Notes under the pieces: generated by a model | Database searches by the model: none | What the model was told of the DNA's origin: nothing | What the model saw: only the letters and a program-made list of their open reading frames with translations | Shown here: in pieces, positions 25,918 through 34,803 of the stretch | Position numbering within the stretch: the first letter of the stretch is position 1 | Layout: each line of letters starts with the position of its first letter | From: an uncultured Armatimonadota bacterium | GTDB taxonomy: Bacteria > Armatimonadota > Fimbriimonadia > Fimbriimonadales > Fimbriimonadaceae | NCBI GenBank assembly: GCA_903904815.1 | Contig: CAIVDU010000057.1 | Span: forward strand, 47,800-111,799 | DNA: 64,000 nt | Reading direction: 5' to 3' | Translations under genes and position numbers: made by a program

Positions 25918-26994
25918 TCAGTCGAACAATGAGGGCTGCAAAACCACCCTATCCGGGTCGACGAGGTTCCCGACCCCAACTCCGACCAACCGAAAGCGCG
26001 TCTCTGCTCCGAGTTCAACCCGATCCAGCAGACTCAGGGCGATTTGAGTCAACTCTTCCGACGAAGAGATCGCTACGCCTGGCGTAAAGCTTCGCGTGAT
26101 GATCTTGAAGTCGCTAGTCTTCAGCTTCAGAACCACGGTTTTGGCTATCCGAGTCTCCTTGGCCGCCGATTCCCAGACTCGCTCCGATAGCCGAATGACG
26201 GTCGGCCGAGTCTCGTGGAGCAACAGGTCAATTTGGAAAGTGTCCTCCGCAGAAATCGACTTAGTCGGCCGGTCGGGTACGACCGGCGAATCGTCCACTC
26301 CCCTAGCTAACTCAAACAAACGCCGACCGTATTGTCCGAAAAGTTCCTCCAGTCGGGGCAGACTCAAGGCACGAACGTCGCCAACCGAATTCAAGTTGTG
26401 GCGGCCAAGTTTCTCCTCTGTCACCTTTCCAACACCAGGCAGTTTGCCAAGCGGCAAAGGAAATAGGAAAGTGTCGATATCTTCTGGCCGGATCTCAAAC
26501 AGACCATCCGGCTTTTTCCAGTCGGAGGCGATTTTGCTGAGGAACTTGTTGGGCGCAATACCTGCCGATGCAGTCAGCGAAGTCTCTTCCAGAATTTCGG
26601 CCCGAATCGCGGCCGCAACCTCTACCCCGGTCATAGACCCGTCTCGAATACCGGTCACGTCGAGGTAAGCCTCGTCCAACGACAGTGGTTCGATGAGGTC
26701 CGTGTACCGCTTGAATATCTCATGAACTTGATGAGACACGGCACGATACTTTGTGAAGTTCGGGGGAATGAACACGGCCGATGGGCACTGACGCTCGGCC
26801 GTCACTGCCGGCATCGCGGACCGAATACCAAATTTCCTGGCCTCATACGAAGCAGCGCAAACCACCGATCGGTTGCCAAGCCACGCCACCACAACCGGCT
26901 TACCCCGAAGGTTGGGATCGTCACGCTGCTCGACAGAGGCATAGAACGCGTCCATATCGATGTGCACGATCTGGCGTTGGCTCATGGGTCTCAT
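25918..26994 (-). CDS. dinB: DNA polymerase IV (Y-family translesion polymerase)
   Basis: A 358-residue DinB. The palm motif IVHIDMDAFYASVEQRDDP gives the first catalytic Asp and the steric-gate Phe-Tyr, and LIEPLSLDEAYLDVTG gives the second Asp-Glu pair. The thumb and little-finger domains follow (helix-hairpin-helix LPGVGKVTEEKLGRHN near residue 190). It copies past damaged bases at low fidelity. The start is ATG at 26994 or 26985; both leave the polymerase intact. No LexA-like box is evident in the short upstream region, and the divergent M16 peptidase gene begins close by. Confidence 0.96.
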   Translation of the reverse strand: MRPMSQRQIVHIDMDAFYASVEQRDDPNLRGKPVVVAWLGNRSVVCAASYEARKFGIRSAMPAVTAERQCPSAVFIPPNFTKYRAVSHQVHEIFKRYTDLIEPLSLDEAYLDVTGIRDGSMTGVEVAAAIRAEILEETSLTASAGIAPNKFLSKIASDWKKPDGLFEIRPEDIDTFLFPLPLGKLPGVGKVTEEKLGRHNLNSVGDVRALSLPRLEELFGQYGRRLFELARGVDDSPVVPDRPTKSISAEDTFQIDLLLHETRPTVIRLSERVWESAAKETRIAKTVVLKLKTSDFKIITRSFTPGVAISSSEELTQIALSLLDRVELGAETRFRLVGVGVGNLVDPDRVVLQPSLFD

Positions 26995-27082
26995 TCTATC
27001 GGCCCGGGCTCGTGATTCGAATTGTAGGATCGCTTTGGCTTTTCCAAGCTTTCACGCAGAAAATAGTTTAAGGTTATGTCTG

Positions 27083-28486
27083 ATGCTTTATCTTTCTGCT
27101 TTGGCGGCGGCAGGGACGCTTCTGCATTCCTCAAGGGGTGCAATAGCCGACAGTCCTCGCCCCCAAATTCCTGTCGTCAAGTTCACCGATTACCGACTTC
27201 CCAATGGCCTTCGAGTGATCCTTTCTCCCGATCACTCCGCGCCAGTCATTGCCGTGAGTGTGACCTACAACGTGGGATCTCGGAACGAGAGACCCGGTCG
27301 AACCGGCTTTGCCCATTTGTTTGAGCACATGATGTTCCAAGGTTCGAAGAACGTCGGCAAGGGAGAGCATATGATGCTCGTCCAGGACAACGGCGGGACC
27401 ATGAATGGGACCACCAATAAGGACCGGACAAACTATTTCGAGACGCTTCCCGCCAACCAGCTCGATCTAGGTCTGTTCCTCGAATCCGATCGGATGAGCT
27501 CTCTCGATATCAGCCAGGCGAACCTGGATAACCAGCGCGCCGTCGTTCAGGAAGAGAAGCGTCAGAGTTACGACAATCAACCATACGGTCAAATGTCATC
27601 GACCATTGACGAACTTGCGTTTCAAAGCTTCGCTTATGAGCACAGCACGATCGGTTCGATGGCCGATCTCAATGCGGCGACGCTTGAGGACGTAAAGGCG
27701 TTCTTCAAAACCTATTACGCCCCCAACAATGCCGTCCTCGCGGTCGTCGGAGACTTTAACGAAGCCGATGCTCGCGCCAAAGTGGCAAAGTATTTCGGCC
27801 CAATCCCTGCGCAACCAGCGCCGCCAGCGGTAGAAGTGAGCGAGAGCTTTGGAACCGGGGAAAAGCGGAAGACGTTAACCGATCCTTTGGCCCGCCTGAC
27901 GCGTTACGAGGCCGCTTATAAGACGGTTTCGGGCGACGATCCCGATTCTTACGCCCTCCAAATCCTAGGAAGCATCCTTAGTGCTGGTCGGACGAGTCCG
28001 GTCAATCAGACCATTGTTGAAAAGCGACTTGCGCTCAACGCCAGCATCGGCGGGGCTGCCGGCCGAGGCCCAAGCCTATTCAGTTGCTCCGCGACGCTGC
28101 CCCAGGGAGCGAAGCCAGAAACAGTGGAAGCGGCGTTCGAGAGCATCATTGATAAGGTGAAGACGGAAGGAGTGACGGAGTCCGATCTGGTTCGAGCTCG
28201 CATCAGAGCAAGAGCCGCCCTTCTCGTGGGAGGCGGTGGCGGACGGAGAGGAGGCGGTGGAGGTGGCGGAGCGACGCTGCTCACCGCTCTCGGCAAGGCA
28301 AACGCCCTCACCCAGAACGCGGTGTTCTTTAACGATCCCGGAAGGATGAATACGAACTTAGCGAAACTCGAAGCAGTGACTCCCGCTGATGTGCAGCGAG
28401 TCGCCAAAAAATACCTGGTCAAAGAAAACCGGGTCGTCGTGATTGTCGAACCGGAATCGACGCCTGACGAAAACGGAGGACTCTGA
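27083..28486 (+). CDS. M16-family zinc peptidase, active subunit
   Basis: About 467 residues, exported (signal-like LYLSALAAAGTLLHSSRGAI). The inverted zinc motif HLFEH is at residues 78-82, with the third ligand Glu downstream in AVVQEEKRQSY. This is the catalytic subunit of an M16B pair like the mitochondrial processing peptidase or bacterial PqqL type. The downstream gene is its inactive partner, sharing one base. A Gly-run near residue 385 (the GGGGGRRGGGGGGG stretch) is an unusual low-complexity insertion in the second half-domain. The ATG at 27083 was chosen for the signal-peptide-like start; the open frame reaches 26960. Confidence 0.9.
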   Translation: MLYLSALAAAGTLLHSSRGAIADSPRPQIPVVKFTDYRLPNGLRVILSPDHSAPVIAVSVTYNVGSRNERPGRTGFAHLFEHMMFQGSKNVGKGEHMMLVQDNGGTMNGTTNKDRTNYFETLPANQLDLGLFLESDRMSSLDISQANLDNQRAVVQEEKRQSYDNQPYGQMSSTIDELAFQSFAYEHSTIGSMADLNAATLEDVKAFFKTYYAPNNAVLAVVGDFNEADARAKVAKYFGPIPAQPAPPAVEVSESFGTGEKRKTLTDPLARLTRYEAAYKTVSGDDPDSYALQILGSILSAGRTSPVNQTIVEKRLALNASIGGAAGRGPSLFSCSATLPQGAKPETVEAAFESIIDKVKTEGVTESDLVRARIRARAALLVGGGGGRRGGGGGGGATLLTALGKANALTQNAVFFNDPGRMNTNLAKLEAVTPADVQRVAKKYLVKENRVVVIVEPESTPDENGGL

Positions 28487-29958
28487 TGTTCAAAACTAAA
28501 TTCGGCTTAGCCGCGATCCTCACCTTCGTTGTCTGCACGACTGTCTTCGCGCAAGAAACCGGAGGAGTCAGCAGCAGCGAGAGCGCCGGAACCGTGATCA
28601 AGGGCAAGGCGCCGGTCGCCAAAGAGCTGCTCAAAGTTCGGTTCCCCAAGCCAGCGACCTTTAAATTGAGCAATGGCCTCGCGGTCTACGTTTTGGAAGA
28701 CCACCGAGCGCCAGTCGTTCGATTCCGACTTGAAATGCGAGCCGGTTCGATCTTCGAGACGAAGCCAGGAATCGCCTCGCTCACCGCCGCCATGCTGACC
28801 GAAGGCACCACAACGCGGACGGATACTCAGATCGCCGAGGATACCGAAAGCATCGGGGCGAACCTTGGCGCATCCGCAAGCCTTGAAGGGGCAACCCTTT
28901 CGGCGGCCGGCCTCTCGGAGTCGACCGATCAACTGATTGCTCTGACTGCCGACGTCTTGCTGCATCCCACGTTTCCAACTGCTCGCCTAGATCGAGCCAA
29001 GTTTTCTCAGCGTTCCTCGTCTTCGCAACGAACGACAAACCCCACTGCGGTCATCGGCGAACTCACGAGCGAAGTGTTCTACGGGGGCACCAAGTACGCG
29101 CGGCATCCCGCTTCACGCCAGGATATCGACGCGATCACCGCCGATGATCTGAAAAGCTTCTACACGACGCACTATGTTCCGGATGGAGCGCTGCTGGGTG
29201 TTACGGGAGACGTGAACGTCAACGCGCTTCACGCGAAACTGGAGAAAGCGTTGGGGGACTGGAAGAGCAGCGGTTCGGTCGCGAACCTGCCAAGCGCAGA
29301 TTTTCAGCCGAAAGTCGATGCCCACATCTTCCTTGTTGATCGGCCGGGATCGGCACAGAGTGTGCTCCAGTTCGGAACGCTCGCTGTAAAGCAGACCGAT
29401 CCAGATTTCATCGCTTTGGTCGTCGCGAACCGCATTCTTGGAGGAGGTTCCTCTGGACGCCTTTTTCAAAATATTCGCGAACGGAAGGGCTATACCTACG
29501 GGGCGTACTCCACCTTCGCTGCGCAGAAATACCCCGCCGTTTGGGGAGCAAACGCGAGTGTTCGAACCGAAGTTACGGAGCCAGCCATCGGCGAATTCTT
29601 CAAGGAGTTTGCCCGTCTGCAATCCGAGCCAGTCCCCGCCACCGAGCTGAGCGATGCCAAACGGTCGATCATCGGCGGCTTTGCGTTGACGCTTCAGACG
29701 CCAGAAGGCATTCTCGGCCGCAGCCTCGAGCAGGTTCAGAATGACCTTCCCGCGAACTACTGGGACACCTACGCGCAACGCATCAATGCGGTTACTGCCG
29801 ACGATGTTCAGCGCGTCGCTAAAAAGTTCATGGCAGGGAAGCAGGTTGAACTGTTCGTAGTCGGAGAGCGGAAGAAGATCGAAGGGGGGCTCTCGAAATA
29901 CGGCTCCGTCGAGGTCGTCGACCCTCAAAAAATCAGCGGCATTGGGACGAAGAAATAA
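28486..29958 (+). CDS. M16-family peptidase, non-catalytic partner subunit
   Basis: A 490-residue protein with signal peptide (LAAILTFVVCTTVFAQ). It has the M16 fold (VYVLEDHRAPVVRFRLEMRA and the arginine-tyrosine-rich GYTYGAYSTF late in the protein), but where the zinc motif should be it has IASLTAAMLTEGTT, so HxxEH is lost. This is normal for the second subunit of M16B heterodimers, which helps bind the peptide. Its ATG shares one base with the stop of the active subunit (TGATG). Together they would act in the periplasm on unknown peptides. Confidence 0.9.
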   Translation: MFKTKFGLAAILTFVVCTTVFAQETGGVSSSESAGTVIKGKAPVAKELLKVRFPKPATFKLSNGLAVYVLEDHRAPVVRFRLEMRAGSIFETKPGIASLTAAMLTEGTTTRTDTQIAEDTESIGANLGASASLEGATLSAAGLSESTDQLIALTADVLLHPTFPTARLDRAKFSQRSSSSQRTTNPTAVIGELTSEVFYGGTKYARHPASRQDIDAITADDLKSFYTTHYVPDGALLGVTGDVNVNALHAKLEKALGDWKSSGSVANLPSADFQPKVDAHIFLVDRPGSAQSVLQFGTLAVKQTDPDFIALVVANRILGGGSSGRLFQNIRERKGYTYGAYSTFAAQKYPAVWGANASVRTEVTEPAIGEFFKEFARLQSEPVPATELSDAKRSIIGGFALTLQTPEGILGRSLEQVQNDLPANYWDTYAQRINAVTADDVQRVAKKFMAGKQVELFVVGERKKIEGGLSKYGSVEVVDPQKISGIGTKK

Positions 29959-29992
29959 CCGATCTAGGGGCAGCGACAGATGTGCCTTAGGG

Positions 29993-30871
29993 TCAAAAGA
30001 TTCTAGATCTGCCTCCCGGAGTTGTCGGGAGGTGGGTCTCTCGACTAGGAGCAAGATGCCTACGGGGCCAAGGGACAACTTCTTGGCCTGATCTTGAACG
30101 GCTGTCTTTCCGCGCTGCTACCTGCAAACTGCCAGCTGCGTGCTCCATTCTGAGAATCCGCAAGGCATTGCCGCCACAGACGAGGGCCTCGTCTTTCGGC
30201 GACAGACCTAAAAGCCGGATCTTGTAAGGTTCCAAACCTGGATGAAACCAAGGTCCGTCGGAACCAAAAAGGAGCCTGCGCGGGCCGACGCGCCGGAGGG
30301 CTTGTTCCAACGACTCTAATCGGCGAACACCACTCGTGTCTGCGTAGACGTTCGGGTACCGCACCATCAAGTCAACGATCACTTGTTGAAGACGCCAGTC
30401 ATCCTTGAAACTGCCAAGGTGAGCGACTACGAAGTGAACGTCAGGATACTCCCGAGCGCAAAGCTCCATCTGCCACGGCCTGTCGAACACATCGACGAGC
30501 ACCGGGATTCCAAGATCACGCGCGGCATCGCACAGTTCACGCGTGGGCATACCCTGGTGTCCGTGGACTTTCACCCCTCGGAACCCGTACTTGTTAATGG
30601 CTCGCTCTAACATGGGACGAATCCGACCCTTGTCAGATTTCGTGCTCACCATCGCGAATCCAATCAACTTCTTCGGATGCGCCTCGACGATTTTCGCGAC
30701 TCTGGCCATTGCCGACGCGTACTCGTTGTTCAAGGTTGGGAACACCACCGTTCGGTGGATACCGGCGGCAGTTGCTCGCCTCAAATAGGTGGACAAGTCG
30801 GCACGGGTATCGGCTGGATCCGTCAGTCCGTCGCCGAGGCCGGCGTGGCAATGGAAATCGATGACCGGCAT
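29993..30871 (-). CDS. Amidohydrolase (amidohydrolase_2/TIM-barrel metal-dependent hydrolase)
   Basis: About 292 residues. The metal-binding HxH is in VIDFHCHAGLG (residues 5-8), followed by FRGVKVHGHQG, HFVVAHLGSFKDDW and LLFGSDGPW, which supply the further His and Asp of the amidohydrolase_2 family (decarboxylases and hydrolases of small cyclic or aromatic acids). The substrate is not evident. The ATG at 30871 is used because a longer start would overlap the stop of the upstream M20 gene. The last 45 residues look like read-through of non-coding DNA, with AAGSLQVAAR and a Pro/Arg-rich end over a terminator-like hairpin (30012-30032). Confidence 0.82.
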   Translation of the reverse strand: MPVIDFHCHAGLGDGLTDPADTRADLSTYLRRATAAGIHRTVVFPTLNNEYASAMARVAKIVEAHPKKLIGFAMVSTKSDKGRIRPMLERAINKYGFRGVKVHGHQGMPTRELCDAARDLGIPVLVDVFDRPWQMELCAREYPDVHFVVAHLGSFKDDWRLQQVIVDLMVRYPNVYADTSGVRRLESLEQALRRVGPRRLLFGSDGPWFHPGLEPYKIRLLGLSPKDEALVCGGNALRILRMEHAAGSLQVAARKDSRSRSGQEVVPWPRRHLAPSRETHLPTTPGGRSRIF

Positions 30872-30879
30872 ATGTGGTT

Positions 30880-32256
30880 TCACCCCCCGCTCTCCAATCT
30901 TCCGAACTGACACATCAGACGAATGCATGCCTCGATCGCCTGGTTGAACCGGTCCAGACCGAATCGCTCATTGGGACCATGGAGACGATCGGTCGGCAAC
31001 GCAAAACCCATGAGAGCGGTGGGCACGGAAAGCAGCGACTGGAAGGTCTGAACGATCGGAATGGAACCCCCGGAAGGGAGCAGGACTGGATCCTTTCCGA
31101 ACGTGTCTCGGCAGGCCATTCGCGCAGCTCGAATTACCGGAGTCCTTTCGTCAATGATGACGGCTCTCGCTCCATGTCCCACCTTGAGTTCCAGCTTCAC
31201 GCCATGTGGGCAAATTCGATGAAGATGCTCGCGAAGCAATTCAGCGATTCGATTCGGATCCTGATTTGGAACCAACCGGAAGCTGATCTTTGCCGATGCA
31301 TGGGAAGGAATGATCGATTTGTCGCCAGGGCCCTGATTTCCCCCAGAAATCCCACTGATTGAAAGAGATGGTCGAATCGAGATTCGTTCGTACGCGGAGA
31401 ACCCCGTTTCGCCCCATTTAGCCGGTGTTTGGGCGGCGGCGGTTATCTCCCTTTCAGTCGGAGCTTCCAGTCTCAGACGGTCCCGTCGCGAGGTAGATGC
31501 TTCGCGAACATCGTCATAGAAACCGGGAATTGCGATGCGGCCTCTCCCATCGTGGAGTACGGTCAAGATCTCACAAAGGGCCTGGATTGGATTCAGGACT
31601 GCTCCGCCAAACGATCCCGAATGGAGGTCACGGGCGGGGCCACGAACGATGATTTCTGCCGACAGTTTCCCTCGTAATCCGATGGTTAACGCAGGTTGGC
31701 CAGGCCCCCTCATCTGGGTGTCCGAAACCACCGCGCCATCCGACTCGAACGACTTGCGATGCTTGGCGAGAAACGGCCTCAAGCTCGGACTTCCGATCTC
31801 CTCCTCCCCTTCGAACAACAGGACGAGATTGCAGGGAAGTGCCCTCCCCGACTGAATGAGGCTCTCGATTGCCTTTAAGTGCGCGAATAGTTGCCCCTTG
31901 TCGTCGACCGCGCCTCGTCCATACACGTAGCCATCGGCGACCTTGGCTGAAAATGGAGAATATTTCCACTCGCTGAGAGGATTGACTGGCTGGACGTCAT
32001 AGTGCCCGTAAACCAACAGGGTAGGTTTGGAGTCGGAAATTCTGAGTCGTCCTACCACGACTGGATTTCCGTCGGTCGCCGCCACGCGAGCATTTGGGAT
32101 CCCGAGTTTCCGTACGTGATGAGCAAGCCAGTCTGCGCATCGAGCGACATCCCGTTTACTAGCCGGATCGGAACTGATGGACGGAATCCGCACGAATTCC
32201 TGCAGCTCTCGAATAAACCGCCCCTGATGGGCTTTGGCATAGTCAAGCGGACTCAT
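30880..32256 (-). CDS. M20-family metallopeptidase (dipeptidase/carboxypeptidase type)
   Basis: A 458-residue M20 peptidase with no signal peptide. Metal and catalytic residues are visible: His-x-Asp in LLVYGHYDVQPV, Asp in YVYGRGAVDDKG, and the Glu-Glu pair in LFEGEEEIGS. The dimerisation insert follows (HSGSFGGAVLNP) and the last His is in DRLHGPNERFGL. This group includes CNDP-type dipeptidases and N-acyl amino-acid hydrolases. It would act in the cytoplasm on small peptides. It is read just ahead of the amidohydrolase gene, eight bases apart, so the two probably work on related substrates. Confidence 0.93.
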   Translation of the reverse strand: MSPLDYAKAHQGRFIRELQEFVRIPSISSDPASKRDVARCADWLAHHVRKLGIPNARVAATDGNPVVVGRLRISDSKPTLLVYGHYDVQPVNPLSEWKYSPFSAKVADGYVYGRGAVDDKGQLFAHLKAIESLIQSGRALPCNLVLLFEGEEEIGSPSLRPFLAKHRKSFESDGAVVSDTQMRGPGQPALTIGLRGKLSAEIIVRGPARDLHSGSFGGAVLNPIQALCEILTVLHDGRGRIAIPGFYDDVREASTSRRDRLRLEAPTEREITAAAQTPAKWGETGFSAYERISIRPSLSISGISGGNQGPGDKSIIPSHASAKISFRLVPNQDPNRIAELLREHLHRICPHGVKLELKVGHGARAVIIDERTPVIRAARMACRDTFGKDPVLLPSGGSIPIVQTFQSLLSVPTALMGFALPTDRLHGPNERFGLDRFNQAIEACIRLMCQFGRLESGG

Positions 32257-32517
32257 GGTCTTGAAGAGCGTTGCGTTAGGAGTGTTGCTGAGTGTGCAAA
32301 CCGTATGGAGTGCGGCGGCTTGACGCCGCTGTAATCAGCACGGCTTGACGTGCGTGGAAGCCCCAAAGAGATTTGTAGTTCTAAATGTCCTTTGGGAGGG
32401 CGTTAGTAGCCAATGCGAAAGTTGTAATCACTTTGCGAGTGTGTCAAGCCGCACTGTACAGAGCTGGGTCCAACCGAAGCACTCCACATTCTAAAGGCGG
32501 GGATGGCCGCGGGACTT
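32257..32517. repeat. Intergenic island with hairpins sharing the core GGCTTGAC
   Basis: No gene fits. Two tandem hairpins share the loop core GGCTTGAC but have different, complementary stems: GCGGC/GCCGC at 32312-32329 and GCACG/CGTGC at 32338-32353. A third copy in the opposite sense lies at 32439-32456 (minus strand AGTGC, then the core, then ACACT). The retained pairing with changed bases suggests selection on RNA or cruciform structure. Confidence 0.7.
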
Positions 32518-32543
32518 GCCTCCGGCTCGCCGGAGCCGGAGGC
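32518..32543. terminator. Strong hairpin at the 3' end of the acidic-repeat cassette
   Basis: An 11-base-pair perfect stem (GCCTCCGGCTC at 32518-32528 pairs with 32533-32543) with loop GCCG lies eight bases beyond the stop of the last cassette gene. There is no T-run on either side, so it is a weak or Rho-assisted terminator or an mRNA end-stabiliser. Confidence 0.5.
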
Positions 32544-32551
32544 AGGAAAGG

Positions 32552-33805
32552 TCAGAACTCGTCCTCGCGCGAACCGGCCGAGACCGCTCGGCGGATGCGC
32601 TTTTGCGGGTTACCGTTCAACCCCGCCGATCGTGCTCGCGCAGAAGGAGCCGGCCTTCTGGGCGCCGTCGAGTAGTTCAGCGGCGCTCGTTCGGCTGCTG
32701 CCAAGCCATCGTCGTTGTTGCGAGCGTAATCGAATGGCAGCACCCTGTTGGTTGGCACGCGCTTTGCGACGCCGATGCTTTGTGCACTGGTCAGCCACTC
32801 TTCTGCTGGCTCCGCGATGTCTAGAAGCAGTGTTTCGAATTCAGTTCGGCTCGACTGGAGCACGTGGGACTGGGCTAGCCACTGGAACATCTGGCGACCG
32901 GTTACTCCCATGCGCTGGCGCGGGGAAGTGACGAGTCGTTCGTTGAAGTGCTGTGTCAGCACATCTTCCACGACGTCCCAGGCGGTGTCTGCGCCAAACA
33001 GGCGTTTCACGTCGTCGGAATTCAAGATCCGGAACGCTTCATCGAGGAGTTGCATGACCTCGACGCGCAACACGTTCAAATGTCCATAGGACGTGAACTT
33101 CATGTTGTTCCTAAGGTCAAGCGCACTCCTGCGGACGACAGCCACGCTTCCAAAGCTTGGGTCATAAGCCCGCTCACGCATCACATCCGATATCCTTTTG
33201 TCGCGCCAGTAGAGGGCGACCTGATTCACGAAGTGGGTGAAGTTGTGGTGGAAGTAGTCGTTCGATGTGCTTCCGGTCGGCACGGGGCCAGGACCGTAAC
33301 CAAAGCTTCGCTTGTACGCGGCCAGCCGTTCGGACTTCGTATACCGAAGCACTTCGCGACGGTCGAATCGGTACAGGGCAAAGGCGCCTGGCCCGGATGA
33401 CAAACGCACCGCGCCTGCCCGGAACAGCTCCTGGAGCTTCTGAACGACCCGAAAGATCCCGATTCGCTCATGTTGGTAGATGTAATACAGGTCACCAACC
33501 GCTAGGATCCGTTCCGAGGTCACCGTCTCGTCGTACGGCTCAATTCCAAATGGAACGCGGGTATCTCCAAGTTGTGCGCCAGCTTCCGGACCGAGGCCGA
33601 TCAGCTGGGAAATGCCGAGGTCCTTCGGAGGAGGTACCGCGCCATCCGCGTCGATTACCGCCTCGAGCATGTCGTCGATCTGCCGGTTCAGCACATCGGC
33701 CAGCTGGGGATTCGTTAGGATCTGGGATTCTAAACGCTTCGAAAGCTCAGCCTGCAATGCGGCGATTCGATCGTATAAATTTTGGGTGTCTCTTTCAGTA
33801 GCCAT
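32552..33805 (-). CDS. Cassette protein 7, conserved-looking helical protein of unknown function
   Basis: 417 residues, last gene of the acidic-repeat cassette. No signal peptide or membrane segment. Residues 1-60 form an amphipathic helix (NLYDRIAALQAELSKRLESQ) likely to be a coiled coil. The middle is alpha-rich with many aromatic and charged residues (NDYFHHNFTHFVNQVALYWR, then FGSVAVVRRSALDLRNNMKF and VEVMQLLDEAFRILNSDDV), and the last 60 residues are basic, Pro/Arg/Ser-rich and probably disordered. I recognise no family. It lies about 70 bases from the previous gene, a wider gap than elsewhere in the cassette, but reads in the same direction and ends at a strong hairpin. Confidence 0.75.
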   Translation of the reverse strand: MATERDTQNLYDRIAALQAELSKRLESQILTNPQLADVLNRQIDDMLEAVIDADGAVPPPKDLGISQLIGLGPEAGAQLGDTRVPFGIEPYDETVTSERILAVGDLYYIYQHERIGIFRVVQKLQELFRAGAVRLSSGPGAFALYRFDRREVLRYTKSERLAAYKRSFGYGPGPVPTGSTSNDYFHHNFTHFVNQVALYWRDKRISDVMRERAYDPSFGSVAVVRRSALDLRNNMKFTSYGHLNVLRVEVMQLLDEAFRILNSDDVKRLFGADTAWDVVEDVLTQHFNERLVTSPRQRMGVTGRQMFQWLAQSHVLQSSRTEFETLLLDIAEPAEEWLTSAQSIGVAKRVPTNRVLPFDYARNNDDGLAAAERAPLNYSTAPRRPAPSARARSAGLNGNPQKRIRRAVSAGSREDEF

Positions 33806-33876
33806 TATTCCGCCTCGTTGCCTTTCTCATAGGTTCTGCCAGCATGCCAGCCGATGTATTTCGGTCGACGTTTCTA

Positions 33877-34791
33877 TTACTTCTTTCCTTGTGGGACCTT
33901 GGGCGACCTGGTGCGTTGGATATTCGCCGTGGCTGTCGAAGGAGTGTCGTTCAAAGATTGTTCCTCTAAGACAAACTCGTGCTTCGAATCCCTTTCGCTC
34001 GCCAATTCCACCTCGGCAATGACCTTGCTTCCTTCGATATGGGAAGTGTCAGCCACAACGGTGGAGAAATCTGCGAATTGATCGACGGAGATAGTCTCCG
34101 TCACGTCGATTTCGCGAATCTCCTCGCGGACAGTCACTACCGGTCCTCGAACTTCCCTTGTCTGTCGTTCAATCTGAATCGTTAGCGCAGCAAGTTCTCG
34201 CCGCATCGAGTCCACTTGAGCGTCTAGAAGGCTAAGAATGCTGTCGAGCGATTCAAGTTCGCCTTTGACTGACTTGAATACTTCCCGGATCTGATCCACA
34301 CCTTCTTCGGCAATCTCGATCAAGCGCGAAGGGTTCGACTCGGTTACAGCCAAAGATCGTAGCGATCGGTTCCCGCCCGAGATCCGATTTCCAACATTCT
34401 CAACCTGGTTCGTTGCGGCCGGACTGGGTGGTTTGCCACTCGCAGTGCTCCGGTTTTGCGGCGGTGAAGGCGGCGTACCTTCTGCGGCGCCTCCCACCTT
34501 TCCGGCTGGCCCGGTGGCAGGAGCTTGCTCCAGATGGACTTCAAGACTGCGCTCCGCGGAGTTCATCGGGTTCTTTAGGTCCAGGGCAAACAATCGCCAC
34601 TTGGAACCCGGCTTGTACTTCCCTTCGGGCAGCACAAAGCCCGCATGATAGTGTCCGGGCGACGATTCCACCACGGAAATTGCTTCGTGCAGCGATGGTG
34701 ACGCTCCGTTTGTCGGTCCATACAGCGAGATCTGGGCGCCGGGAATGATCACCCCCTCGAAGGAAACCTTTACTTCTTCTAGTGAGTTCAT
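33877..34791 (-). CDS. Cassette protein 6, beta-sandwich-like domain plus coiled coil
   Basis: 304 residues without signal peptide. Residues 1-90 look like a small beta-sandwich of the carboxypeptidase-regulatory/CARDB kind (VKVSFEGVIIPGAQISLYG, then GHYHAGFVLPEGKYKPGS). A Pro/Ser linker (residues 93-140) leads to a heptad-rich segment (EIAEEGVDQIREVFKSVKGE and LDSILSLLDAQVDSMRRELA) that should form a coiled coil, followed by acid-rich strands and a basic end. Such an arrangement suits a structural or adaptor protein that binds another component through its N-terminal domain. It follows cassette protein 5 by 12 bases. Confidence 0.75.
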   Translation of the reverse strand: MNSLEEVKVSFEGVIIPGAQISLYGPTNGASPSLHEAISVVESSPGHYHAGFVLPEGKYKPGSKWRLFALDLKNPMNSAERSLEVHLEQAPATGPAGKVGGAAEGTPPSPPQNRSTASGKPPSPAATNQVENVGNRISGGNRSLRSLAVTESNPSRLIEIAEEGVDQIREVFKSVKGELESLDSILSLLDAQVDSMRRELAALTIQIERQTREVRGPVVTVREEIREIDVTETISVDQFADFSTVVADTSHIEGSKVIAEVELASERDSKHEFVLEEQSLNDTPSTATANIQRTRSPKVPQGKK

Positions 34792-34803
34792 TGTTCTTGT
34801 CCT

